Positions 34,771-45,861 of a stretch of DNA of 64,000 nt are shown here, piece by piece (positions within the stretch are counted from its first letter, which is position 1; each line of letters opens with the position of its first letter). Origin of the DNA: Takakia lepidozioides (taxonomy: Eukaryota > Streptophyta > Takakiopsida > Takakiales > Takakiaceae); contig CM060732.1 in the NCBI GenBank assembly GCA_030704615.1, positions 79,943,171 to 80,007,170 of the forward strand. The letters run 5' to 3'. A program made the position numbers and the translations under genes. A model generated the notes under the pieces. That model saw only the letters and a program-made list of their open reading frames with translations, ran no database searches and was not told the origin of the DNA.

Positions 34771-36359
34771 ACTTGGATTCTAAAGGATAGAGACTGATTG
34801 AGGAGATGATTAATTGAAAAACTAATTATGGAGATCATGTGATTTTCAACGAAAGATCTATTTTCAGCGATCATTTCAAAAGACATCACTATAGCTAGAG
34901 ATGATGATAAGAAAAGCTGAAGAAGTTATTGTATTAGACATAGAGCTTGATGACGAGGAGAAGATCTTCAACTTAGATCAAAATTGTGATCAGTCTTATT
35001 TAGACTCCATTGACCAACAAGGTATTGAAGTCATGATACCATCGACTGAGTCTATTGTTCTATGTGTAAATTATCGAATAAATGTGAATGTGCCTCTTAT
35101 TAGTACATCTTATTAATTTTCCTCTTCAATAGTACCTAGCTATTTGAACACACATATATGCATAAAGTAGTCTACTTTGTGGGAACCGGATGGGTGACTA
35201 ACCCTACTTCAATACATATGCACAAATTAGCGGTGTCATAATTCGATCTGGAAAGTAAGGAATTCCGTGAATTTGAAGAAAATTTGAGTGGGCCAATACT
35301 TTTGTTGGAGCGCAATGGCTGCCTCTCGATTTCGGTATTGTTTGATCCCAGACGAGAGTCCAAGCGACATTCCGGGAGGCACTACGCCAGCCTACGACAG
35401 CTTGACCAAACTAGAAGATAGGTAGAAGTTGACAGGACGCGAGTCGACATAAGTATCAAAGCCGAACGGCGTGTAGGTCAGGGGGATATCCTGTACTTCA
35501 TAGAGGGGACTGATACGCCGGTTGCTTCCTACCACTTTTCGCATTGTTATTGGGTGCGGGTCCCGAAACTGGGACAAAAGTGTCAATCCGAAGCCAAGTT
35601 ATTTTCACCCACAATTGAAATATTACATAAAACAAAATATGAACCTATGTATTTCCTCATAGAACAAAGAGTCGAGGTTCCCACGATTAGTAAAGTCTAG
35701 CTTGTCAAAGACAACCAACCCGACAAATGGTGAAATTTGAACAAGCAAGAATCTGTAACATATTAACTAGAAGGTCACATCAGTCGCCTCCATCTTTCGA
35801 GCTTAAAACTCATCACACAATGGGCTTTGCAGAAAGTAGTACAGTCGATGTGGACGGACTTCGCAATTGTTGGCTGCCTAATGCTTGGAGACAATTGTGG
35901 TCATCGAGTTTTAACTACAGCCGTATCTTTGAGTACATAGATAACATGCATTGAAAACTTTTGCATCCTAAAGAAGATGAAGCAATTGTCCGCCCTGATA
36001 TACAACTGCATCTGGTTTGTACTACTGACATTCTACTCTACTACTGACAATTTTGTGCAGCCTATTGATCTTTTTTGTGCTTCTACAATCATCATGTTGA
36101 AGTGAGAATGTCCCTTGAGCTTCTGACATCTTCATGTACATTACTATCTCTGGTCTAATTCTGATTCCTCATATGCATGCCTGTATGTTAAAGCATTTGA
36201 TATACATGCTGACATCCCTCGGCGTGGAGGTCATCAGACACTTTTCAATTTCAACCATATTGATCATGTTTGATCAAGTACCGTTGTCACAAGACTTCTC
36301 AGACGGGGTATGCCCAGAAACGGCATCGTCTTGGAACGAGATTTTTGCTTAGGTTGGCC
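34771..36359. other. no gene recognised
   Basis: Short frames at 34901-35116 (+) and 35727-35954 (+) have no recognisable motif. The segment 35160-35600 has GC content closer to genes but only broken frames. This may be further copia relic or other old repeats. Confidence 0.3.
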
Positions 36360-36800
36360 TTCTAAGTGGTCAGTGCTAGCCCCACTCAAGATTAACTACA
36401 CGTCTCTACATGTGATCTAGTACAATATCTCGCTTCCAACGAGATTTCCGACGAGCTAGGATGGTTGCGCTCGGTTATCCTCACGACAGTCACGGTGAGG
36501 CTCAGCTTTCTCGAGTTGAGCCTCCCACGTTTGCCTATGTTGATTCTCGTGAAAGGATAAGGAAACCTCGACTGCTCCACCGTGAAATTAAACAGATACT
36601 TGTTTGTTGACGCATCTTGTGGATTCCACAGAGTTTGGGGTGCACGTGACTCGACTCTTTGTTTTATGAGTGAAATGTAGAGGTTCATATTTTGTTTTGT
36701 GCAGTATATCACTCGAGAAAGCTCAGCTTTTCTAGTCTCGTAGTGCTATGCTAGATACAATGTTTGTCTTAGCACTGATTCAGGTTTTAAAGTTTGGAAT
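36360..36800 (+). repeat. LTR relic related to the methyltransferase element LTR
   Basis: Shared words in the same order as 42600-42880 include CTTTCTCGAGTTGAGCCTC, GTGGATTCC, GGGGTGCAC, ATCACTCGAGAAAG and TGCTAGATAC/TGCCAGATAC. The copy is diverged and runs past the LTR edge into leader sequence (CTCGAGAAAG), so it derives from an element of the same or a sister family. No coding part is attached. Confidence 0.6.
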
Positions 36801-39504
36801 TATGATTGATTATAGGGACTATAGTGATAAGATAGTCGTTGTAGGCAATGGTTAATTATCACGTTTTAGTGTATAGCAACATGTACGAGCATGAGAGATT
36901 ACCGTGACAAATTTCTACAAGGCTACGGCCATATATAACAATATTATAATGATATCATGCAATATTGTACGTTGTGTAAGTTAATACTTGGTTTAGGACA
37001 ACTGGGAAGTTCTATGACCGAGACATGATTCAAGAGGTCTCAACAGCCAAGTAGAACTCCTTGCGCATTGTCTTCCCCACGTCCAACCTTCCACTGAAGA
37101 AGTGGTTGGGGATGATTTGTCCAATTTTTTTTTAATGAATCTAGGAGGACCAAGTGCTCTCCTCCAACACGAACGATTGAAACGACCCTTGGTAGTAAAA
37201 TTAACTTGACAAGGTGTTTAAAACTCAAATAGAAAACAAATGGAGAGGATGTAGATAGACACAAGCTAAGCGAATAGCCTAGAGGGTACGATATTAGACT
37301 TCTTCCTGTAGTGAGGAGCAGAGAATGTTATAAACATATCAAGGCGGGGAGATATTTTTGAATTATACTTGAACGTCCACCGTGGCAAAATGGATGAATT
37401 CCACCGTGACTATGTTTCCACCGTGGCAAAATTATTTCCACGGAGGATGACGTTTTGGCGGGGAGCGCCAGCTTCTCGCGCGCTTCTTCTTCCCTTTTCT
37501 CGCCGTTCTTCCATCTCCTCTTGCAGCGCGTACTGCTTGCGATGTGAGCAACGTGAGTATCGTGCTCAGATCATTGTGCTTAGGGGTAAGTTTTGTGAAT
37601 GAGTTCCTTTATCTGGTTGTGAAGGCTTTGATTCTAGCATGTGGTAGTGTAGCGTGGGGAGCAGCTGCAGGGAGGTAGTGTGGTGGCGTAGCGTCGCGAG
37701 TGTTTGCCTGCAGTACGCGCTAACCTTGCTCTGTGCAAGTTGTGTCAAATTTAAAGTATGGTAAAGCTCTGGTCTTCTTCTGTAATTGCTTTGCCAGACT
37801 TGTCATCCTTCTCCCATTATTCGTGAGACTCACTCTCACATGGTGCATCAGTACGTGGACCCAGCTGTTATCTTGTGTTGTGTGCATTGTGTCAGTGCTG
37901 ATGCAATTGCTAGGGCTTGGCGAATTCTTGAAAGTAACCAGGCCGAGCCACGGGTGCTTACAGTCATAGTCAGGTATTGTGGTGCAACGTTGTAAGTTCA
38001 ATTCACTTGTTTATCCACACTGGGAGAGGTTGTATTAGGTGCCTAGTAAGTGACGAGGGATCAACGCGTCGACCCAAGAGCTTTTCGGTACAATTTCACA
38101 AGGCTGCCCAGCTGATGTAGAGCCACTGATGCTTGCAAGTAGCGTATGGCTTTGAAGTTGGGCTCGAAGGCAGCTACCCAGCAACCATAAGCTGCTGCTC
38201 TGAGGGAGAAGTATCCAATCTGCTCGTTTTTAATCTTCCAGGGGTATTTTCTTCATCTTGTTCATCTTGAGTTTTACATTAGAGAACCGCAGGTCTTTAG
38301 GTGCATAGTTAGTGATGCCCCATGCAAACCGCGTATTCTGGTACGCGACTAGATTTCGCTAGAACGGATTTTACCCGGCTATGTAGCTACCACTTATTCA
38401 ACGCATGTTGCAGGTACCCTAAGGACGCTGACAAAGTTCTGTTAGCCAAGCAAACTGGTTTGATATGAAGCCAGGTAACATTTCATCGCAGAGGGTTTCT
38501 TGCTTGCGCTTGACAATGAGGTGTATGCTTGGGTTTCTGTCTGCCAAGGCTGAGTGAGTAGCTTGCTAAGCGAGCCAGCGCCCTGCTTGTGTCCGCTGGG
38601 AAGCAATCCTCGGCGCTCGTCGGTGACCTTACCGCAATGTTCGATGCACACCAACATACCTGTGATCACAGCAAGGACTTCAGAGAAGATCGGAGAACTG
38701 ACCTTAAAGAGAACAAACTGAGTTCACAGAAATGGGCCTCTTGACTGGTATGTGTAGAATAACTTTGTGGTTGAGCTTCATATTCAGAACCACGTTGTGT
38801 GGCACTAATGCATTTGACTATGGCTCTGTATGGAGACTTTGGCTCTGGATTTGACTTTGGAATGCAGGAGCATTTCTGGCAGCGAAGTACAGCAATAGAT
38901 CCACCACAGTTGCTGCCACCACACTGAAGCAGGTCTGTCATTACTCACAACTCGGTCTTCTCTTCAATAGGTACTGATAGATAGGTACTGATGGGTAGGT
39001 ACTGACAGCCATAAGAAATCCCTTTGACACTCATTTTAGTCAGAATGTAGTCAGAATGGGAATTTTCTGGATCTGAAAACAGTGGATCAGTGTAAACATC
39101 GAGGGACCCTTTCTCTGTACATTTTCTCTACAAGGGGCATCTAAGACATAACCATTTCTTCAGATGCGAGAACGGAGTCTCACATGATGAGTCGTGCATT
39201 CATGGATGCAACTCGGAGTTCCAGGAGCTGGAGGCAGTACCAACTACAGCTATTGTGGAGGGTCCACTGGAGCCAGCTGTAGCAGTTTCCTCTCCTTTGC
39301 CGGAGGTCTCTGATGAGCCCCTCGAACTCTTTTTCACTGTAGGTCAATTTTTGACAAAGTCTCCATCTCTGCTTTTGTTTTTATCTTCCTGTACTGGAGT
39401 GTTACAAACTGGAGTTCTGGGTGATGGCTTCAAGGTGAGGTTAAGCAGATTCTTGGAGGTACAGTCCCCCCTTCCCTCTTCTCTTCTCTTCTCTCTGGAG
39501 ATTT
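36801..39504. other. no gene recognised
   Basis: A GC-richer segment at about 37440-37560 could be a promoter or exon but shows no motif. The word CCACCGTGGCAAAAT repeats at about 37378 and 37412. A possible exon at 39164-39341 contains the frame VEGPLEPAVAVSSPLPEVSD, unidentified. Confidence 0.3.
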
Positions 39505-39660
39505 TGGCATTCCGTCCTTAAGCTCCCGACAAGATGAATTCAAGGTCAGATGGTGGGGTCAGCTGCAACATATGCCCAACACCAGGTATCCTAAGTTAAT
39601 CGACTCTATATCTTGGAAAGAGGACCGCCTCAAACAGGCTAAGTCCTCGCAACGGCGGCC
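39505..39660 (+). repeat. LINE-associated dispersed repeat, second copy
   Basis: This matches 13827-13990 in the TPP intron over about 150 bp and is likewise preceded by a CT-rich tract (39465-39490). It indicates a non-LTR element family present both in host gene introns and in the inserted segment. Confidence 0.7.
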
Positions 39661-40769
39661 AACAACGTCTTATGAGTACAATCTCTGGAGATTTCTCTAC
39701 AAGTACAAGTTAGTTTGATGATGGTTGCTATGGTTGAGAAATGATTTGTGTAGTGTTTTTGTGTGGAAGCAGAATGCAGTTTGTGTGAACAACACCGAAT
39801 TACCACCATCAACAGACTCACGGACATTAGGAGGACGGTGTCTGTGATGCACTCTTCCGGCTGTTAGAGGTTACTCTTCCTTTCTGCTGCTTCTAGCTGT
39901 GTTGTAATCCTATTGAGACACCGTTAACATTGGAGTAGGGCCCTGATGCCCGCATGACATTGGTGGTGCCCTGTTTATTCTTAGTTACAGATTTATTATG
40001 CAAATTGATTTCTTATTCCATGGATTCATGGTGTTAATCACTTTCTCGCATGTTGTTGCTCATGCGTTTATCTTTCAGCCTGGACATGGTTATATTATAT
40101 GGACATGCTACACATCAAGATTAATTTGCCTATTTTGGTCTTGAAGCTTGTAGAGGCACGGCGAATTGAGGAAGGTGGAAAGAAGACCTTTGCCAATGTT
40201 TTATAAAGAAGAGAGTCTGACATCCTGACTGAAATCTTTCTCTGATATCTCACCTGATCTCCAGTAGGTTTCTGCCAGGGCTGGTGTCTTACTGCCTTGG
40301 TTGAAGTTCTTGTAGATCTGTTAGCAAGTTGCCAATTGGCTCAGTTTTTAGTTATTTACTGGGGATTACCTCACAATCTGTTTTACAATTATAGTTTCAG
40401 TTATTTGCTGGGGATTAACTCACAATCTGCTTTACAATTGGAATTGGAATTTTAGCGGAGGTGAGGTAGGGTTATCAAATGACTATGCTAGGGGCCTATC
40501 TTGGGTCAAATTGGTTTTGGCTTTGTACAGGGCCAGAGTATTTCGGATCTGCAAACCCCACCATTGCCAGGCTGATTCAGCAGTTGCCCAATGCAGAGAA
40601 GTGCACGAAGTACAGGTCAGCATTCTCCATATCCATCATATGAATCACACACAATCACACAGGGTTTGACAGGCGGTGCTAGCCAATGGGGAGGTGGTCA
40701 AGACAACTAATGGGGAGGTGGTCATTTGCAGTACGACCAGGCGATCATGCAAAGCACTTGAGGACATAG
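39661..40769. other. unidentified exon-like pieces
   Basis: A short exon-like block at about 40530-40617 (after CAG, before GTCAGC) reads EYFGSANPTIARLIQQLP. It is not assigned to a family. The rest is AT-rich with no motif. It may be the upstream part of the broken host gene piece at 40770. Confidence 0.3.
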
Positions 40770-40904
40770 CCTGGTTGAGTGGTTAGCAGATCCAGCTATT
40801 GCAAGCAATCCTACGCTGCTGCTGACTGTTGGCATCATCTATTCCCATGAGCAAAATTACAATGAATCTCTCAAGCATACACATGTGGGGGGGACTCTTG
40901 ACTT
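40770..40904 (+). pseudogene. coatomer epsilon subunit (COPE) exon-like fragment
   Basis: The + strand reads LVEWLADPAIASNPTLLLTV then GIIYSHEQNYNESLKHTH and VGGTLDL. This matches the TPR-type region of coatomer epsilon, where WLSDPA...NPTL and YNEALKHTH.GGT are conserved. It ends at a good donor (GTGAGT at 40905), so intron structure is kept and the piece was copied as DNA. I find no other clear COPE exon nearby. It is probably a gene fragment, though one exon of a gene with long introns is possible. Confidence 0.6.
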
Positions 40905-41509
40905 GTGAGTAATCTGTCAGAACCCAGGGTTTGTCAAATCATATCTGTTGGTGCTGTAGGGATGAGGGTTTGGGTTTTGGTACAGTGGGCCACACTATGA
41001 TGGCCAGGATATGTTGTTCTTTATGAGGTGGGGCTGGTTGGGTTGGTTTCGCAGGATAAGGAATGCCTCTGCTTAATCACTGTTGCTTTTCTTTGACAGC
41101 TGGGCATCACAGATTCAAGCTGCGTATGGTGATGGTGAAGGCACTGGGGAGGACCTCATCTGGTACTTCGGGGCATAAAACAGTGGGCCGGATGAGAGTA
41201 GATGGATACCTGTTTCAACAAACACTTGTTTCACGTTTGATGGACACTTGTTTCAACAAACGGATAAATAAAGTCAAATAAGGTGGAAAGGTATAGGATA
41301 AATAAAGTCAAATAAGTTGAAGCCAAACAAGCTTGAATTGAAATAAGTTTAAAGTCAAACAAGTTGAATTGAGGCTAAATCAAATAAACTTCGGTACTTG
41401 TATCAGATAACAGAAGCCACACTTTAAGAAGTGTTACTGCCAGTCACATACCATATCCAGACGTGCGATCAGCATTTGAGCTTCAGGCAATTCCTTATAC
41501 CCTCACAAC
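40905..41509. other. unidentified; small exon-like piece and AAGT-rich repeats
   Basis: After CAG at 41098 a short frame reads WASQIQAAYGDGEGTGEDLI and ends with a stop at about 41179; it is not recognised. From 41250 to 41400 the words AAGTCAAATAA and AAACAAGTTGAA repeat irregularly. Confidence 0.3.
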
Positions 41510-41706
41510 TTTTGTAAAATTGCAGCACTCCATTAGTCAGACAATGCCAAGGAATTAACAAACAAGATATTGGATTTTGTAAAATTGGAGCACTCCATTA
41601 GTCAGACAATATCAAGGAATTAACAAACAGGATACTGGCTTTTGGAAATTGGAGCACTCCATTAGTCGGACAATGCCAAGGAATTGACAAACATGATATT
41701 GGCTTT
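41510..41706 (+). repeat. three-copy tandem repeat, about 65-bp unit
   Basis: Three consecutive units share GCACTCCATTAGTC, GACAAT, CAAGGAATT and ACAAAC, with unit starts near 41512, 41575 and 41638. The copies differ by a few bases each. The repeat lies just upstream of the coiled-coil frame at 41734. Confidence 0.8.
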
Positions 41707-41733
41707 TAACCTTCGGGCACTCAGCTTCTGAGA

Positions 41734-42498
41734 ATGGCAATGTCGGAGATCACGAATTTGCCGTTGAGGAAGCAGCCTCCTTATAAGGTGCAAGTTGCAA
41801 TTGATGGAAAGTATGCACCATTGATTTTGAGAGGTCGGTTACTAGACGAGCAGACACCGAAGTCAAACTTCCCTAAAAAACGGAGAGGAGGATGTACAAA
41901 CATAGAGCTCTGCTTGATTCATCCCTTTATCCCATTGACCCAGCTACAGGAGTACGTCCCAACATGAATTCCATAAGAGACTTGCTTCAATTCGTGGGAG
42001 ATGGAGAGGAGGGTTTTCTGGGTTATGTGAAACACCTTCAAAGTGTTTGCTCAACCACTGTAGAGACCGCAAATTGGCGAATTTTATGCGAAGCTGTACA
42101 ATAGCAAAGCGCAATAGAGATTCAAAAATTGAGAGATCAAGTTCAAGTAGAACATTCCTCCCGCATGGAGATTGATTCATTGAGTGCTCACATCATTACT
42201 CTGGAAAACAACATAAGCAACATGAGAGCTTCATATGAAAGTCAGCTGCATAGTCTGCAGTTACAAGTTCAAAATAAAGAAGAAGAAGTTCGTGTAATGG
42301 AGGGTGTTTGTGAAGCTCAATTGGAAGCTGTACGATCAATTCATGCGATGGAGTTAGATCAGATTGCGAGTTCCCACAAGTCCGAATTGAGATCCCTCAG
42401 GTTGCAGCTCACAAGGTCTAGGGCAACATATACTCGCTTGGAGCAAAAACTGAGTAAGGTTCGCAACACCCCCTATGGACCTAGAAGCCAAATATGCC
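41734..42498 (+). pseudogene. unknown coiled-coil protein, broken and cut by the LTR
   Basis: Start ATG at 41734 (MAMSEITNLPLRKQPPY). The frame shifts near 41892 and a TAG occurs near 42102. The downstream part (42129-42480) is a strong heptad-like coiled coil: RMEIDSLSAHIITLENNISN, ESQLHSLQLQVQNKEEEVRV, SELRSLRLQLTRSRATYTRL. The frame is cut at 42499 where the LTR of the methyltransferase element begins. It could be the gag of another element family or a host gene. I cannot assign it. Confidence 0.45.
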
Positions 42499-42815
42499 TG
42501 TCAAGTTATTTTACCACTAGTGTGAAACTAGCTAGGAAATAGCTAGCTTTTACATATTGACATTTGGGATTGGCCCAAGTGTCAATCCAGGGGTCAAGGC
42601 AGATTTAGGCCCTGGAGTGGTTATCTTCACGGCAAGCGCGGAAGGCTCATCTTTCTCGAGTTGAGCCTCACCGCGCCTAGCTATGGCGCCGTAGTGTGGA
42701 TTCCCCATGGCGTGGGGTGCACTTGGCTTGACTTGTATTTGAGTGATGAGGTTATATATGCATGAGTTTATGCTTCAGATTTGTGAGCTCGTGCTTGTAT
42801 CCTTCTTCTTTATCA
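42499..42815 (+). repeat. 5' LTR (3' 317 bp) of the methyltransferase element
   Basis: It starts TGTCAAGTTATTTTACC and ends CTTCTTTATCA, matching 53234-53550 with two differences. The 3' copy extends about 190 bp further upstream to the polypurine tract, so this copy appears truncated at its 5' side. A second view is that 317 bp is the full LTR (it has TG...CA ends), but then the polypurine tract would be 190 bp away. Confidence 0.75.
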
Positions 42816-43496
42816 CTCGAGAAAGATGAGCTCATATCTGTGAGTGCCAGATACGAGTTAGTTGTAGCACTTGTGGTTTTTGCTTGAGAATGAGAGAAAC
42901 CAAGTTGTTATGCAAGGAGCACCGTTGAGCTCTTGGTTGTTAGAAGCGGAGGCGATGTGGGTTACGAGGTGGTAGACCTTGGCATTCGATCTTCAGCTTC
43001 AGAGATGAAAGCACCATGCTGCAGGTAATTCCAGAGCACCTTGATGGTTTCAGATTGTGTACATGCATGAGCAAGCACGATTGGGAAGAGGACCAGTCAA
43101 GAGCAGGTTATAGTGGCTTTGGTGGCAAAGCTGAGAACTGGACTTGGGAATGCGAGCTTTCATTGTGTGAAGGATTGCAAGACCAAGCGAAAGGGCTGAT
43201 TTGGCTTGGGGCAAATCAATGCACTTTGTGGAGTATGGTGAGATTGGGTTTCAATCTCGAGCTTCAGCATTGAGAGGGCTCTTGTCATGGCAAGAGCAGG
43301 GCTGGAACAGGAGCTAAGAGGTGCGGCAAGGCCATGGAATGTGCACCTAGGGTTTCAGAGCTTGGAAGAAGAGCTCTTGCACCACAAGAGAAGTGTCTTG
43401 TGGCTGGAAATGTAAGCCTTAGGGTTTCAGGAGCTTGGCAAAGGCTGTGGAGTGCTTAGTCTTGTCTTAGAGAGCATCAAGGAGCCAAGGAGCCAA

Positions 43497-43800
43497 GATA
43501 GGGGGCTGATATCTCTTGTGTGAAGATGTTGCATGTGTGGAGCATGTATTCAGCTCATTGAAGCTTCCATCTTCAAGCTTGGAGGGCAAGCAAGGAAGTG
43601 GGAAGGGCTGACTTCCCTTATGTGAGGGCAATGCATGTGTGGAGCATGCTATCAGCCTGATGAAGGCTTGCACTTTCAAGTTTGTGGGTGCAAGAAATGA
43701 AGCAAAGGAGATGATTCTCTTATGGTGAGAGTGGGACATGTGTGGAGCATGCCTTCAGCCCATTGAGGCTCTTGTTTTCAAGCTTTAGAGAGCTAGAACA
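43497..43800 (+). repeat. three degenerate tandem units, about 115 bp
   Basis: Each unit contains CATGTGTGGAGCATG followed by TCAGC(C/T)CATTGA or similar and TTCAAG. Unit positions are about 43530, 43635 and 43735. The units diverge by roughly a quarter of positions, so they are older than the minisatellite downstream. Confidence 0.65.
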
Positions 43801-44229
43801 GAAGGTCTAGGGCTGGTTTCCACTTGGAGTGAAAGAAAAGCACTTGTAGGGCCTATGTGCGTTGGGGTTTCAACTTCAAGCTTGAAGGGAGCGCAACTCT
43901 TGAAGCAGCAGGTGTAGGGGGCTGGAATAGGCTCTAAGACAGATGTTATGGCCAAGGAGAGTGCTTGAATGAGTGCTCACAAGGGCTGGGAACCAGCAGG
44001 GCTTGGTTGTTTGCCATTGAGTTTAGTGGCGTGTTTGGGGAGGCTAAGTGAGAAAGAAAGCTTGGTTTGTGGCAACCACCTCATGGCTTAGGGCTACTAT
44101 GGTGGTGTGTGGGAGCCGAAAGAGCAAGAATACCTTGTTGATTTCCTCATAGCCGCCATAGCTCGGTGGAAAGAAGCCTAGAGTCCAAGAGACACAAACC
44201 CTAGCTTGGCGTGGCTAAACCCATTGGAG

Positions 44230-45170
44230 AAATGGCTAAACTGCCAGAGCGGCCATGGATGGGGCTGTGACGGGCTGTGCCTGAGGCCTTTGGGGCTATG
44301 AGGGGCTGTGTCAGGCCATGCCTGAGGCTTGTGGGGCTGTGACAGGCTATGCCCAGTGGCCTGTGGGGCTGTGACGGGCTGTGCCCAGTGGCCTGTGGGG
44401 CTGTGACGGGCTGTGGCGGGTTGTGCGGGGCTGTGACAAGCTGTGCCCAGTGGCCTGTGGGGCTGTGACGGGCTGTGACAGGCTGTGCCCAGTGGCCTGT
44501 GGGGCTGTGACGGGCTGTGAGGGGCTGTGACAGGCCGTGCCTGAGGCCTTTGGGGCTGTGACGGGCTGTGAGGGGCTGTGACAGGCCGTGCCTGTGGCCT
44601 TTGAGGCTGTGACGGGCTGTGAGGGGCTGTGACAGGCCGTGCCTGAGGCCTTTGGGGCTGTGAGGGGCTGTGACAGGCCGTGCCTGAGGCCTTTGGGGCT
44701 GTGACGGGCTGTAAGGGGCTGTGACAGGCCGTGCCTGAGGCCTTTGGGGCTGTGACGGGCTGTGAGGGGCTGTGACAGGCCGTGCCTGAGGCCTTTGGGG
44801 CTGTGACGGGCTGTGTCGGGCTGCGCCGGTGGCCTTCAGGGCTGTGACGGGCTGCGCCAGTGGCCTTCGGGCTGTGACGGGCTATGAGGGCCTGTGCCAG
44901 TGGCCTTCGGGGTCGTGACGGGCTGTGAGGGCCTGTGACGGGCTACGCCGGTGGCCTTGGGGGCTGTGAGGGGCTGTGACAGGCTGTGCCCAGTGGCCTG
45001 TGGGGCTGTGACGGGCTGTGCGGGGCTATGACAGGTTGTGTGGGGCTGTGACGGGCTGTGACAGGCTGTGGCGAGCTGTGATGGGCTATGAGGGGCTGTG
45101 ACAGGCTGTGCCCAATGGCCTGTGGGACTGTGACGGCTGTGACCAGTGAGCTGTGTGGGCCTGTGCTGGT
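44230..45170 (+). repeat. G-rich minisatellite in the element leader
   Basis: Tandem variants of the words GGGGCTGTGACGGGCTGTG and ACAGGCCGTGCCTGAGGCC, arranged in higher-order units of about 50 bp, fill almost 1 kb. The + strand has runs of three to four G every 6-8 bases, so G-quadruplexes are possible in the RNA. Unit order varies, as expected from unequal exchange or template switching. Minus-strand open frames here are only by-products of the repeat. Confidence 0.85.
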
Positions 45171-45861
45171 CTGTGGTGGCCCGTGTTGACCTGTGGACGG
45201 CCTGTGCTGACTCGTGGAGGCACTGGTGGACTGCCTAAGGACTGGCATGTGGTCTGGAAGGCCGAATTTTGAAGCTCGTGGAGGGCGGTTTGAGGAGTAT
45301 CTTCATGATATTCCCATGGTCATGCAAGTGAGGGAAGAGAGGAGAGGAAGAGTGTTGGGATGAGGGCATGCTGGGGTTAGGCATTGCTTTAGCTTCTCTT
45401 CCTCGTAGTTTCCACCCTCTCATTAGGCCAAGACCTTTCCGTAGGTGGAGGCAAGAGTCAGTCTGGGTTTGGGCTGGGGTGTCCTTGCAGGAGCAACACC
45501 GTGGAGTTGTTTTTGGTGTGGGGGAGTTGTCGTTCTGATTTCTTGTGTTTGGATCCTCTCCATACCTGATGCTTGACTGTGCGCCATGCTAGTTTTGTGT
45601 GGGCGCTTGTTTTTATAGGTGATTGGTCCGGATTTGATCACCAGCCAGTCCTAGAACATGCTGTCGATGGTGAGGCTGGGGTGATGACCAACCAGACCAT
45701 CATTGTTTCTCCTGTGGTGAGGTTGGAGGTGATGACCAGCCAACCATAGGAGTGCTTGCGGTGGATGCAGATACAGGTGTAGGCTATGTTAGGAACTTAG
45801 TATTCCAAACCATAAGCCGCAACAGGTTCTCTACCCGGTTACCTTGTGGAGAGGGGGTTAG

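Larger units (their letters stand above)
42816..45861 (+). other. leader of the methyltransferase element
   Basis: About 3 kb between LTR and gag without a convincing protein. It opens CTCGAGAAAGATGAGC, also seen in the relic at 36720. It contains a three-unit repeat (43497-43800) and a long minisatellite (44230-45170). A leader this long, made mostly of repeats, is unusual for Ty3/gypsy. Confidence 0.6.

Noticed and set aside
35175-35215. 5S rRNA-like GGATGGGTGAC
   Set aside because: Only a short word matches; the rest of the 5S sequence is absent.
44943-45248. Minus-strand frame rich in Ser/His/Pro/Gln
   Set aside because: It is the translation of the minisatellite and has no independent support as a gene.
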